DNA from: an uncultured Succinivibrionaceae bacterium
GTDB lineage: Bacteria; Pseudomonadota; Gammaproteobacteria; Enterobacterales; Succinivibrionaceae
DNA length: 64,000 bases
Direction of reading: 5' to 3'
Assembly (NCBI GenBank): GCA_944393045.1
Contig: CALXYT010000004.1
Span: 1 to 64,000 of the forward strand
Positions 9,315-17,688 of this stretch are shown here, one piece after another. The notes below the pieces were generated by a model. The model did no database searches. It was not told where the DNA came from and worked only from the letters and a program-made list of their open reading frames with translations. How positions within the stretch are numbered: position 1 is the first letter of the stretch; each line of letters opens with the position of its first letter. Made by a program: the position numbers and the translations under genes.

Positions 9315-10367
9315 ATGATTTTAAAAAAACTAGGAGTTTTTGCGGCAGCTGTTTCAGTGTTTTTGGCAACAGCTTCGTTAGCAGATACGTTGGAAGTTAA
9401 AGAAAACTATCCAACAAAGTATGTTGTAAAAAAAGGTGATACACTTTGGGATATTTCTGCAAAGTTCCTAAAGAAACCATGGTATTGGCCTAAGATTTGG
9501 CATGTTAACCCTCAGGTAGACGATCCTCATTGGATTTATCCTGGTGATGTATTAACATTGGTATGGATTGATGGTAAGCCATATTTACAAAGAGCTACTC
9601 CAGCACCTAAGAATGTTCCTCCTGTTCAGACTATCGATACTGAAACTATTAAGAGTTTCTTAAAGCACGATATTATTTTACCAGCAGATGATGATGAATT
9701 AGAACGTATTCCATTTGTAATGGGTGATAATGACGGTCATAATTATATGGCTGAAACTAAAGATATTTACATTCGCGGTAAATTGGATCAGGGTAAGCAG
9801 TACGGTGTTTATCATAAGGGTGAACTCTTAAAAGATGAAGATGGTAAAGCTCTTGGTTATAAGGCTGAGTTTGTAGGTGTGGTTCTTGGTGGTAAGGAAT
9901 ACCCTAATGTAATTAACAAGGCTTATTTGGTTAAGAATCAAAGTGCTGTAACAGTAGGTGATTATGTATTACCATTAGGTGATGACACTGGATATAGTTT
10001 ATACTTTACACCAAAGCCAGCTACTGTTGATGCAACAGTAATTGCTCTTCCAAACACTGTAATGGCTGCAGGTCACTACGATACAGTAATTTTAAGTAAG
10101 GGATCTGCCAGTGGTGTTAAGGTAGGTGATGTATATAGCATTACTAAACCTGGTCAGGTTATGGTAGGTCGTACCGCTGAGGATATGGAATATGCAACAA
10201 TGGCATCGGCTGGTAGACAGCTTAATGCTTTAAGATCAAATATTTTACCTGATGATCAAGTTGCTCAAGTATTAGTTTATAGAACTTATAATAGCGTATC
10301 ATTAGCTATTGTAATGGTTGGTAAACAAGGTGTTAAAGTAGGTTATAAGGCAGTAAAGCCAGAATAA
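9315..10367 (+). CDS. Exported LysM-domain protein
   Basis: A signal peptide occupies about residues 1-23 (MILKKLGVFAAAVSVFLATA, then SLA-D). A single LysM domain follows (about 36-84: YVVKKGDTLWDISAKF ... NPHWIYPGD-type end), suggesting peptidoglycan binding in the periplasm. The remaining 260 residues match the conserved partner region of the LysM protein that precedes dprA and tsaC in Vibrio and Pseudomonas. Its precise function is unknown. Here dprA is missing and the zinc-ribbon gene follows at once. A strong terminator closes the gene. Confidence 0.85.
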   Translation: MILKKLGVFAAAVSVFLATASLADTLEVKENYPTKYVVKKGDTLWDISAKFLKKPWYWPKIWHVNPQVDDPHWIYPGDVLTLVWIDGKPYLQRATPAPKNVPPVQTIDTETIKSFLKHDIILPADDDELERIPFVMGDNDGHNYMAETKDIYIRGKLDQGKQYGVYHKGELLKDEDGKALGYKAEFVGVVLGGKEYPNVINKAYLVKNQSAVTVGDYVLPLGDDTGYSLYFTPKPATVDATVIALPNTVMAAGHYDTVILSKGSASGVKVGDVYSITKPGQVMVGRTAEDMEYATMASAGRQLNALRSNILPDDQVAQVLVYRTYNSVSLAIVMVGKQGVKVGYKAVKPE

Positions 10368-10385
10368 TATAATTTTACTTCTATC

Positions 10386-10429
10386 AAGAGACGCTACGAT
10401 TGTATAATTGTGGCGTTTCTTCTTTTTTT
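10386..10429 (+). terminator. Strong terminator ending 12 bases before the next start codon
   Basis: A 16-bp stem has arms AAGAGACGCTACGATT and AATTGTGGCGTTTCTT around GTAT, closed with a few G-U pairs and followed by CTTTTTTT. The next gene's GAGG ribosome site begins at 10432, so the downstream gene is read through this element or from it. Confidence 0.88.
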
Positions 10430-10440
10430 ACGAGGTAAAA

Positions 10441-10986
10441 ATGGCACAGTTAGATGATGAGCAAAGAACTATTATCAATGATTCTTCTTGTGAAGAACAA
10501 TTAGGTGTTTGTCCTCTATGCGGAGGGGAGCTTAAGCTTTATCAAACTAAAAAAGGGGTAATGGTTGGTTGTTTAAATTATCCAAACTGTAGGTATATTC
10601 GTGCTTATAATCAGCAATATGTACAAATTGAATTTGTAACAAAAAAAGCATGCCCTTTATGTGGAGGTTTGTTAGCTGTTAAAAGTGGTAGATTTGGCTA
10701 TTTTATTGGTTGCACAAATTTTCCACAATGTCAGTATATATATAAGGATAATACTGAGGAGAAGGTGCAATGTCCTGAATGTGGTGCGAATTTGCAAGTT
10801 AGAAAAACTCGTTTTAATAAAGTATTCTGGGGGTGTAGCAATTACCCAAAGTGCAAATTTACGGTTCATTTTAAGCCAATAGCCCAATCTTGTAGTAAGT
10901 GTGGCTATGCTATCATGTTTGAAAAGCAAGATAAAAAGGGTCGTTATTGCTATTGCCCTAATTGTAAAACTCGCTACTATAAATAA
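10441..10986 (+). CDS. Topoisomerase-I-like zinc-ribbon protein (YrdD family)
   Basis: Start ATG 10441 follows GAGG at 10432-10435; the longer frame would begin inside the terminator. The 181 residues hold four zinc ribbons of the kind found at the C-terminus of topoisomerase I: CPLCGG with YPNC, CPLCGG with FPQC, CPECGA with YPKC, and CSKCGY with CPNC. There is no catalytic topoisomerase domain. E. coli YrdD has a similar length and also lies in the tsaC-aroE neighbourhood. Nucleic acid binding is likely; the actual role is unknown. Confidence 0.88.
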   Translation: MAQLDDEQRTIINDSSCEEQLGVCPLCGGELKLYQTKKGVMVGCLNYPNCRYIRAYNQQYVQIEFVTKKACPLCGGLLAVKSGRFGYFIGCTNFPQCQYIYKDNTEEKVQCPECGANLQVRKTRFNKVFWGCSNYPKCKFTVHFKPIAQSCSKCGYAIMFEKQDKKGRYCYCPNCKTRYYK

Positions 10987-11003
10987 TTCATTGTAATAAT
11001 TGC

Positions 11004-11032
11004 TTACTTCCTTGCGTTAATTTTAGTACAAT
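11004..11032 (+). promoter_or_regulatory. Candidate sigma70 promoter for purE-tsaC-aroE-rsmJ
   Basis: TTACTT, a 17-base spacer and TACAAT (11027-11032) lie about 35 bases before purE. The -35 is weak and the -10 good. Confidence 0.5.
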
Positions 11033-11066
11033 ACAGTTATTTAAAAAATTTAATTTCGGAGTCGTT

Positions 11067-11582
11067 ATGAGTAAGGGTTTTGTGGCAATTTTAATGGGAT
11101 CAGATTCTGATTTACCTGTTGTTGAAAATACTATTAATGTTTTAAAAGGCTTTGGTATAAAAGTTGAGGTAAAAGTTACTAGTGCTCATCGTACACCAAA
11201 GGAAACACAGGCATTTGTTGCTGATGCAGAGGCTAGAGGCTGTCAGGTATTTATTTGTGCTGCAGGTTTAGCAGCTCATTTAGCAGGTGCGGTTGCTGCT
11301 AATACTATTAGACCTGTAATTGGTATTCCCGTTGATTGCGGTCCATTAAGTGGTGTTGATGCGTTATATTCAACAGTTATGATGCCAGGTGGTATTCCAG
11401 TTGCTACCGTTGCAGTAGGTAAGGCAGGTGCTAAAAATGCTGGTTTCTTAGCTGCTCAAATTATGGCTTTATCTGATAAGGAACTTGAAAAGTTAGTATT
11501 AGCAGACAGAGAAAAGAGTGCTCAAGAAGTTATTAAGAAAGATAAAGCTTTACAAGAAAAATTAAAGTCAATCAATGAATAG
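11067..11582 (+). CDS. purE: N5-carboxyaminoimidazole ribonucleotide mutase
   Basis: Rearranges N5-CAIR to CAIR in purine synthesis. It has 171 residues of the class I type. Visible are the phosphate-binding GSDSDLP (11-17), SAHRTP with catalytic H41, and GLAAHLAG. PurK, its usual partner, is not adjacent. The stop overlaps the tsaC start by 8 bases, indicating co-transcription with tsaC. Confidence 0.96.
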   Translation: MSKGFVAILMGSDSDLPVVENTINVLKGFGIKVEVKVTSAHRTPKETQAFVADAEARGCQVFICAAGLAAHLAGAVAANTIRPVIGIPVDCGPLSGVDALYSTVMMPGGIPVATVAVGKAGAKNAGFLAAQIMALSDKELEKLVLADREKSAQEVIKKDKALQEKLKSINE

Positions 11583-12141
11583 CGTTGATGAAATTCAAAG
11601 AGCTGCTCAAGTTATTAAACAAGGAGGAATTGTAGCCTATCCTACCGAAGCGGTTTTTGGGATAGGTTGCGATCCTTTAAATGAGCAAGCTTTATTGCGC
11701 ATTATTTCTTTAAAGGCGCGCGATCCTAAAAAAGGGTTAATTTTAGTTGGTGGTACGATTGAGCATATAAAGCCATTTGTTGATTTAACTAAGGTACCAC
11801 AAGCTGTATTAGCCCAAATCAATTCAGTATGGCCAGGTCCCTATACTTACGTCATGCCAGCATCAGATTTAGCATCATATTTTTTAAAAGGTGGTAGAAG
11901 TACTATTGCTGTTAGAGTATCGGCTCATAGTGCTGTGCAACAGATATGTGCTCAAACTAATGGTGCAATCGTTTCTACAAGCTGTAATGTAAGTGGTGAG
12001 AGTCCTTTAAAAACAGCGCAAGAGGTAGAGAAAAAGTTTGGGGCAAGTTTAGATTATATTGTTCATTTAAGCGTAGGTAATCAAGAGAAACCAACTGAAA
12101 TTCGTGATGCCTTAACAGGAAAAATTTTACGCAAAGGCTAA
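11575..12141 (+). CDS. tsaC: Threonylcarbamoyl-AMP synthase
   Basis: Makes threonylcarbamoyl-AMP from threonine, bicarbonate and ATP for the t6A37 modification of ANN-decoding tRNAs. It has 188 residues, a single YrdC domain without the Sua5 extension, so TsaC type. The N-terminal GGIVAYPTEAVFGIGCDP loop, the basic SLKARDPKKG and the C-terminal STSCNVSGESP are present. It overlaps purE and precedes aroE by 17 bases. Confidence 0.94.
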   Translation: MNSVDEIQRAAQVIKQGGIVAYPTEAVFGIGCDPLNEQALLRIISLKARDPKKGLILVGGTIEHIKPFVDLTKVPQAVLAQINSVWPGPYTYVMPASDLASYFLKGGRSTIAVRVSAHSAVQQICAQTNGAIVSTSCNVSGESPLKTAQEVEKKFGASLDYIVHLSVGNQEKPTEIRDALTGKILRKG

Positions 12142-12158
12142 GAAGGATAAACTAAGTA

Positions 12159-12977
12159 ATGGATAAATATGCAGTTTTAGGTAATCCTGTAGAGCATAGT
12201 AAATCACCAGTAATTCATACTATGTTTGCAAGTTCTACTAAGCAGCAAATGGAATATGGTAGATTGTTATGTCCTCTTGATGCTTTTAAAGAGACAGTTG
12301 ATACTTTTAAAAAAAATGGCGGTAAGGGGTTAAATATTACCGTCCCTTTTAAAGAAGAGGCTTATCAATATGCTACGACCTTAACACCAAGAGCAAAGAT
12401 TGCCAAAGCAGTAAATACTCTTAAATTCAACGATGATGGCGAGATTATTGGTGATAATACCGATGGTTATGGCTTTATTTGGGATATTAAGCGTTTAGGG
12501 TGGGATTTTAATAATAAAAAATTACTTTTAATTGGCGCAGGTGGTGCGCTTAAAGGTATTTTATTTCCTATTTTAGAGCAAGAACCTAAAGAGGTATATT
12601 TGGTTAATAGAACTATTCAAAAAGCCTTGGACCTACAAAAACAATACTCAAAGCTTATTGTAAGAAGTTTTGAGGAGCTAAATGGTGATGAGGTAGTTTT
12701 TGATTATATTATCAACTGCACCTCATTAAGTTTGACTAATCAATTACCTAATCTTGATAAGAAGTTTATTCATAAAAATGTGTGCGTGTATGATTTAATG
12801 TACGCAAGTGAACCTACAAGATTTTTATCATGGGCTAAAAATCTTGGAGCACAAGATGCGCAGGATGGTCTTGGTATGTTGGTAGGGCAGGCTGCTTTAA
12901 GTTTTAAGCTATGGCGAGGAGTAATACCAGAGGCTGCTGAGGTCTTTATTAAGCTTCGAGAATTATTGCATGCATAA
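12159..12977 (+). CDS. aroE: Shikimate dehydrogenase
   Basis: NADPH-dependent reduction of 3-dehydroshikimate to shikimate. It has 272 residues. K65 (NITVPFK) and D102 (DNTDGYGF) form the catalytic pair; the nucleotide-binding loop is GAGGALKG, and the C-terminal GLGMLVGQAALSFKLWRG is conserved. It follows tsaC as in E. coli, and its end overlaps rsmJ by 8 bases. Confidence 0.96.
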   Translation: MDKYAVLGNPVEHSKSPVIHTMFASSTKQQMEYGRLLCPLDAFKETVDTFKKNGGKGLNITVPFKEEAYQYATTLTPRAKIAKAVNTLKFNDDGEIIGDNTDGYGFIWDIKRLGWDFNNKKLLLIGAGGALKGILFPILEQEPKEVYLVNRTIQKALDLQKQYSKLIVRSFEELNGDEVVFDYIINCTSLSLTNQLPNLDKKFIHKNVCVYDLMYASEPTRFLSWAKNLGAQDAQDGLGMLVGQAALSFKLWRGVIPEAAEVFIKLRELLHA

Positions 12978-13737
12978 GCTTGAAATCATCTTAGACCAGG
13001 CAGTTGAGAGTTTTTCTGATAAAGAATTATTAGCGCTTTATCTTGATGCCTTAAAGCTTAAGGAGCTTAGCCTGCCTAAACCATTAGCTTTAGTATTTGC
13101 TGACAATACCATTGGATTAACAGATTTATCAGTTAAAGAAAAACCTATTATTGTAGATTTTTTAGCAGGTAAACTTGCGCATCGCAGACAATATGGTGGT
13201 GGCAAACATGCCGAGGCAGTTGCTAGGGCATGTTTTAAAGATGCAACTAAAGCAATAATTTTTGATGCAACGGCAGGGCTTGGTAGAGATGCATTTGTTC
13301 TAGCATATCTTGGTGCCAAAGTGCATATGTTTGAACGCAATGAAGTTGTAAGAATTATTTTAAGGGATGGCTTGCGTAGAGCCTATCAAAGTGAGCAAGG
13401 CGACTTTTTTAAAGAGCATATGATACTTCAAGAGGTACGTTCGATATGGGATTATCAAGGTGAGGTAAAACCAGATTGTATTTATCTTGATCCAATGTAT
13501 CCTGAGCGTAAAAAATCAGCATTAGTTAAAAAAGATATGCGAACCTTTCATGATTTAGTAGGACAGGATTTAGATATAGATAAATTACTAAATTTTGCGC
13601 TAAGAAGTTCATGTCCAAGAGTTGTCCTTAAAAGACCGCAATATGCAGATGTTGCTAATCTCGAGTGTTTAGTGGGACAAGTAGTAGCAAAAAGTCAGCG
13701 TTTTGATATTTATCGACCAGTGAAAAAGTTAGATTAA
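12970..13737 (+). CDS. rsmJ: 16S rRNA guanine-1516 N2-methyltransferase
   Basis: SAM-dependent methyltransferase acting on the 30S subunit. It has 255 residues. The SAM-binding loop DATAGLGRDAFVLA and the catalytic motif YLDPMYPERKKSA match the RsmJ (YhiQ) family closely. It is coupled to aroE by overlap, and its stop immediately abuts the transporter start at 13738. Confidence 0.93.
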   Translation: MHKLEIILDQAVESFSDKELLALYLDALKLKELSLPKPLALVFADNTIGLTDLSVKEKPIIVDFLAGKLAHRRQYGGGKHAEAVARACFKDATKAIIFDATAGLGRDAFVLAYLGAKVHMFERNEVVRIILRDGLRRAYQSEQGDFFKEHMILQEVRSIWDYQGEVKPDCIYLDPMYPERKKSALVKKDMRTFHDLVGQDLDIDKLLNFALRSSCPRVVLKRPQYADVANLECLVGQVVAKSQRFDIYRPVKKLD

Positions 13738-14946
13738 ATGAATAGATTTGACTATTATAAGTGTTTGTTGATTTTATGCATGATCGGTGGGTTAACGCCA
13801 CTTGCAACAGATCTATATTTACCAGTTATTCCTCAGCTTGCAAAAGACTTGGGTACTAGTGTACCCCATATGCAGCTAACAGTTAGTATTTTCTTTGTGG
13901 GGTTTGCATTTGGGCAATTGGTATATGGGCCGTTAGCTGATGCTTATGGCAGAAAAAGAACAATACTCATTGGCGCAGGTATCTTTTTTCTATCATCAGT
14001 AGTTGCGTCACTATCAGATACTTTTAGTATGTTTATTATTTCACGTGGTGTGCAAGCTTTGGGTGGAGCAGCCGGGGCTGTGGTAATTAATGCCATAATG
14101 CGTGATTTATTTAGTGGTATTGATTTTGTAAAAGCTCTTACCTTTACTATGCTAACTATCACATTAGCTCCATTAGTAGCACCTACTATTGGGGGCTTTT
14201 TATCTAGTTACGGCTGGCGAGTAATTTTTTATTTATTAGCATTAGTAGCTTTTATAGTTTGGTTTACCGTGTTGTTTGGGATAAAAGAAACGCTTAAACC
14301 TGAACTAGCGCAATCTTTTAAACCAAAGCAAGTCGCATTAAATTATTTATCAGTAGTTAAGCATAAAAGAGCCTTAGGTGCTCTATTAGCTCAAACTATT
14401 CATGCGGCAGGTATGTTTGCTTTTATTTCAGCATCTCCTTTTGTGTATATTGAGGTTTATGGAGTATCGCCAAAGTATTACGGTGTGCTTTTTGCCGTAA
14501 ATGTATCTTTTATTTTGCTTGTAACATTTTTGAATTCCTTTTTAGCGCAGCGTATTGCTATTTTAAAGCTTTTAAAGGCTGGCTTAATAGTTGGGGCTAC
14601 TGGAGGCATATTATTACTTATTAGCGCAATTTGTGAATTTAATAGTGTGTTTTCCATTGTTATTCCAGTTGTTTGTTATATTTGTGTGGTAGGTTTAATA
14701 GGTTCAAACTCAACTACATATATACTGGGATTTTTTCATGATAAGGCAGGTACAGCCTCAGCTACTATTGGTACCTTACGTTTTGGGATTGGCGGTTTAG
14801 TTGGGATATTATTAAATCTATATCCTGCTAAAAATGCGATACCCATGGCATTTACCATGTGTCTTTGCGGAATATTAAGTAATGTATGCTTTTATTATTT
14901 TAGAAATCTTGCTTTAAAAGAAATAAAAGCTCGTCATAATAGCTAA
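13738..14946 (+). CDS. Bcr/CflA-family drug exporter (MFS, DHA1)
   Basis: 402 residues with about 12 membrane spans. The first loop reads TPLATDLYLPVIPQLA, typical of the Bcr/CflA group, and the MFS signature between helices 2 and 3 is GPLADAYGRKR. Such proteins export drugs or small peptides and amino acids by proton antiport; the substrate here cannot be told. The start directly follows the rsmJ stop with no clear ribosome site, so translation is probably coupled. Confidence 0.87.
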   Translation: MNRFDYYKCLLILCMIGGLTPLATDLYLPVIPQLAKDLGTSVPHMQLTVSIFFVGFAFGQLVYGPLADAYGRKRTILIGAGIFFLSSVVASLSDTFSMFIISRGVQALGGAAGAVVINAIMRDLFSGIDFVKALTFTMLTITLAPLVAPTIGGFLSSYGWRVIFYLLALVAFIVWFTVLFGIKETLKPELAQSFKPKQVALNYLSVVKHKRALGALLAQTIHAAGMFAFISASPFVYIEVYGVSPKYYGVLFAVNVSFILLVTFLNSFLAQRIAILKLLKAGLIVGATGGILLLISAICEFNSVFSIVIPVVCYICVVGLIGSNSTTYILGFFHDKAGTASATIGTLRFGIGGLVGILLNLYPAKNAIPMAFTMCLCGILSNVCFYYFRNLALKEIKARHNS

Positions 14947-15003
14947 AAGAATATCAATTCGGCAAATATGAGAATATTGTAAGTCTCTAACTATTGGTAT
15001 ATC

Positions 15004-15032
15004 TTGAGTGCTTTTTACTGAAGTGCTATAAT
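15004..15032 (+). promoter_or_regulatory. Good sigma70 promoter before ribH
   Basis: TTGAGT (15004-15009), a 17-base spacer and a perfect TATAAT (15027-15032) lie about 80 bases before ribH. It is one of the best consensus matches in the window and indicates that ribH-nusB is transcribed independently of the upstream genes. Confidence 0.75.
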
Positions 15033-15114
15033 ATTTAGACATCTGTATGTATTATAGGTTTTTATTTAATAAGTGTTATTGCATTAAAATTACTCTAGGG
15101 AGAACTAAGGTTTT

Positions 15115-15582
15115 ATGCAGGTTATTGAAGGTAATTTAATTGCTCCAGAAGCGAAGGTGGCAATTGTAGTTTCTAGATTTAATAGCTTTATCAATGATCA
15201 CTTGGTATCAGGTGCTGTTGATGTGCTTACTAGAGTAGGTCAGGTTCAAGATAGCAATATCACTCTAATTAGAGTTCCAGGTGCTATTGAGCTCCCTTTA
15301 ATGGTGAAGAAGGTTGCTAAAACTGGTAAGTATGATGCTATTGTTGCTTTAGGTTGCGTAATTCGTGGTGATACTTATCATTTTGAGGTGGTTGCTAACG
15401 AAAGCTCTAAGGGACTTGCGCATATTATGCTTGACTATGAAATTCCAGTAGCTTTTGGGGTGCTTACTACTAATACTATTGAACAGGCAGTACAGCGTGC
15501 AGGTTCTAAAGCTGGTAATAAGGGGGCAGAAGCTGCAAGTGCTGCCCTTGAAATGATTAATGTTCTTAAGAATGTTCATTAG
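15115..15582 (+). CDS. ribH: 6,7-dimethyl-8-ribityllumazine synthase
   Basis: Condenses the pyrimidine intermediate with 3,4-dihydroxy-2-butanone 4-phosphate, the penultimate riboflavin step. It has 155 residues. [14 protein letters not shown] binds substrate, GAIELP and [10 protein letters not shown] carry the conserved active-site residues including H89. It is followed 12 bases later by nusB, the widely conserved ribH-nusB pair. Confidence 0.96.
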   Translation: MQVIEGNLIAPEAKVAIVVSRFNSFINDHLVSGAVDVLTRVGQVQDSNITLIRVPGAIELPLMVKKVAKTGKYDAIVALGCVIRGDTYHFEVVANESSKGLAHIMLDYEIPVAFGVLTTNTIEQAVQRAGSKAGNKGAEAASAALEMINVLKNVH

Positions 15583-15594
15583 TGGGGTCTAAAG

Positions 15595-16014
15595 GTGAAT
15601 CCAAATCATAGACACAAGGCTAGACATTTTGCCATGCAAGCAATTTACCAGTGGGAGATGAATAATGAGGTTGCTTCTGAAATTGAGGCACAGTTCATTG
15701 AGGATCAGCCATTAGGAAACGCAGATAGAGAATATTTACATTTGCTAATTTCTGGTACTATAAATCATGTTGAGGAAATTGATAATATTTATAAGCCTTT
15801 TCTGTCACGTGATGTTAAAGATCTAGACAAAGTCGATCAGGCAATCATTCGTATGGCTACATATGAACTTTTATATATGACCGATGTACCATATAAAGTG
15901 GTAATAAATGAGGCTATTATGCTGGCAAAGGAATTTGCAGCACAAGATAGCCATAAGTTCGTTAATGGCGTTCTTGATAAGATTGTAAAAGATCGAGGAT
16001 TAGAAACTAACTAG
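15595..16014 (+). CDS. nusB: Transcription antitermination factor NusB
   Basis: Binds boxA RNA with NusE (S10) in the rRNA antitermination complex. It has 139 residues and starts with GTG; the N-terminus NHRHKARHFAMQAIYQWEM aligns with E. coli NusB, which supports this start. The all-helical fold and the C-terminal NEAIMLAKEFA...KFVNGVLDKI are typical. It ends at a strong terminator before thiL. Confidence 0.95.
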   Translation: MNPNHRHKARHFAMQAIYQWEMNNEVASEIEAQFIEDQPLGNADREYLHLLISGTINHVEEIDNIYKPFLSRDVKDLDKVDQAIIRMATYELLYMTDVPYKVVINEAIMLAKEFAAQDSHKFVNGVLDKIVKDRGLETN

Positions 16015-16020
16015 TTATTC

Positions 16021-16053
16021 ATTCCCCCATAAATTATGGGGGATTATTGTTTT
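16021..16053 (+). terminator. Terminator between nusB and thiL
   Basis: Arms ATCCCCCAT-type (16021-16030) and ATGGGGGAT (16036-16044) around AAATT are followed by a T-rich run. They separate ribH-nusB from thiL. Confidence 0.8.
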
Positions 16054-16185
16054 TAAGCTTAAGCTTTTAAAAGTATTATCCCTTTATTGTTTATTAAATT
16101 TTTATTTTGTTAAAAAGATATAAATAGTTCTCTTTTTTATCTTCTTTGTAGTTTGCTTTTTATTGCTCAGCTTATAAGTTTAATT

Positions 16186-17184
16186 ATGGATGAATTTGAA
16201 TTAATAAAAACATATTTTGTTACTCCTTCTAATAATAAGCAAATTATCTTAGGTGTGGGTGATGATTGCGCATTATTAGAACCTTCCATAAATTCTTCTA
16301 TGGCAATTTCTACTGATACCTTAGTTGAAGGTGTCCATTTTTTTAATGATGTTGATTCTTTTACTTTAGGTTATAAAGCTTTAGCAGTTAATTTATCAGA
16401 TTTAGCAGCTATGGGAGCTAAACCTTTAGTTTTTACTCTTGCGCTTACTATGCCTAAAGTTGATACTGCATTTTTAGAGGACTTTAGTAAAGGGTTATTA
16501 ACTTTAGCGCAAGAAAGTAACATATCATTAGTTGGTGGCGATACTACTAGAGGTCCATTAAGTATTACTATTACTGTAATAGGGGAGGTAGTAAGTGGCA
16601 AGGCTTTTAGAAGATCAAATGCCAAAGTGGGCGATTATATTTTTGTTACTGGTCCCTTAGGTGGGGCAGCTCTTGGTGTGGGACTACGATTAGGAAAACA
16701 TAATAATTTAACTTTCTCTAAAGAGGTCTTTAAAAGCTTAGATATGCCGTATCCTCGCATAGATATGATAGATATTTTAGCAAGATCTAAGGTTAATTGT
16801 GCAATCGATATTTCAGATGGCGTAATTGCCGATTTAAATCATATTCTGTCTCTCTCTCATGTAGGTGCAGTTGTTTATCTAGATGATATTCCTCTTAATC
16901 ATAATTTATTGGCACTTGATTCGTCAGATGCTAAAAAATATGCCTTAGGCGGGGGAGAGGATTATGAGCTATGTTTTACAGTAAGCGCAGAAAATTGTGA
17001 GCAATTACGTAAGGAATGCAAATCAGCTGGCAAAGAGATTTTTTGCATCGGAAAAATTATTCCAGAGCAAGGATTAACTAATCCTCAAATTGCAATGCCA
17101 TATAAGAATTTTGGGAAAATTCAACTAGTAGCTCCTAATGGTAAAGATATTCCATCAGAGTTAAAGGGGTATATGCATTTTTAG
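16186..17184 (+). CDS. thiL: Thiamine-monophosphate kinase
   Basis: Phosphorylates thiamine monophosphate to thiamine pyrophosphate using ATP. ATG 16186 (MDEFELIKTYF) matches the start of E. coli ThiL better than the longer TTG frame, although the ribosome site is weak. It has 332 residues. GVGDDCALL and the Asp-rich ISTDTLVEGVHF bind Mg-nucleotide, and AVNLSDLAAMGA and VGGDTTRG are conserved. pgpA does not follow; instead slyX converges, and the two stop codons overlap. Confidence 0.94.
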   Translation: MDEFELIKTYFVTPSNNKQIILGVGDDCALLEPSINSSMAISTDTLVEGVHFFNDVDSFTLGYKALAVNLSDLAAMGAKPLVFTLALTMPKVDTAFLEDFSKGLLTLAQESNISLVGGDTTRGPLSITITVIGEVVSGKAFRRSNAKVGDYIFVTGPLGGAALGVGLRLGKHNNLTFSKEVFKSLDMPYPRIDMIDILARSKVNCAIDISDGVIADLNHILSLSHVGAVVYLDDIPLNHNLLALDSSDAKKYALGGGEDYELCFTVSAENCEQLRKECKSAGKEIFCIGKIIPEQGLTNPQIAMPYKNFGKIQLVAPNGKDIPSELKGYMHF

Positions 17185-17396
17185 TAATGTGGTGGAGGAG
17201 TTTCTTCACTTCTTGGGGCTACATTAGAGGAATTAGCTGATTTTAGTTTCTCATTTAGATGTTTAATAACAACATTTTGTTTTTCATGAGCTTTTCTTAG
17301 GGCATATACCTCATTTGCTAGATTATCTAGATTATACTCAAGATAAGCAATGCGCTCTTCTAAAGATTTTGTGAGCTGGTCGATATTTTTTGACAT
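17181..17396 (-). CDS. slyX: SlyX-family coiled-coil protein
   Basis: 71 residues: a coiled coil of about 50 residues (heptads through EERIAYLEYNLDNLANEVYAL) followed by a polar tail ending in PPPHY, the hallmark of SlyX. Molecular function is unknown. It is divergent from fkpA, as in E. coli, and its stop overlaps that of thiL on the opposite strand. Confidence 0.88.
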   Translation of the reverse strand: MSKNIDQLTKSLEERIAYLEYNLDNLANEVYALRKAHEKQNVVIKHLNEKLKSANSSNVAPRSEETPPPHY

Positions 17397-17573
17397 GGTT
17401 AAAAGTTAAATAATTATAAATTTGAATATTTTGTAAAAATAAGTAAAATCAAGTTATGCTATTTTAACATAAAGATGATAATTCTACATTTAATTGAACT
17501 TGTTAGTTAGTAGATGGTAAATAAAAATGTTGTTATTTGTGTTATCATCTGTAAGTAGTTACAGCAAGTGATT

Positions 17574-17630
17574 CGACTTATATTAGGTAAGTCGGTAGAA
17601 ATGTAGTAAATGTGGTAACTTTAACCACAG
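17574..17630 (+). promoter_or_regulatory. Two small hairpins in the fkpA upstream region
   Basis: CGACTTA (17574-17580) pairs perfectly with TAAGTCG (17588-17594). A second, shorter stem GTGGT/ACCAC follows at about 17612-17627. Both lie between the divergent slyX and fkpA starts. They could be protein-binding inverted repeats or leader RNA hairpins; the sequence does not say which. Confidence 0.35.
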
Positions 17631-17688
17631 TAAATGTTTGTTATGGATTTTAGTATTTATAATTTTGCTTAAGATAAAGGAATATAGA

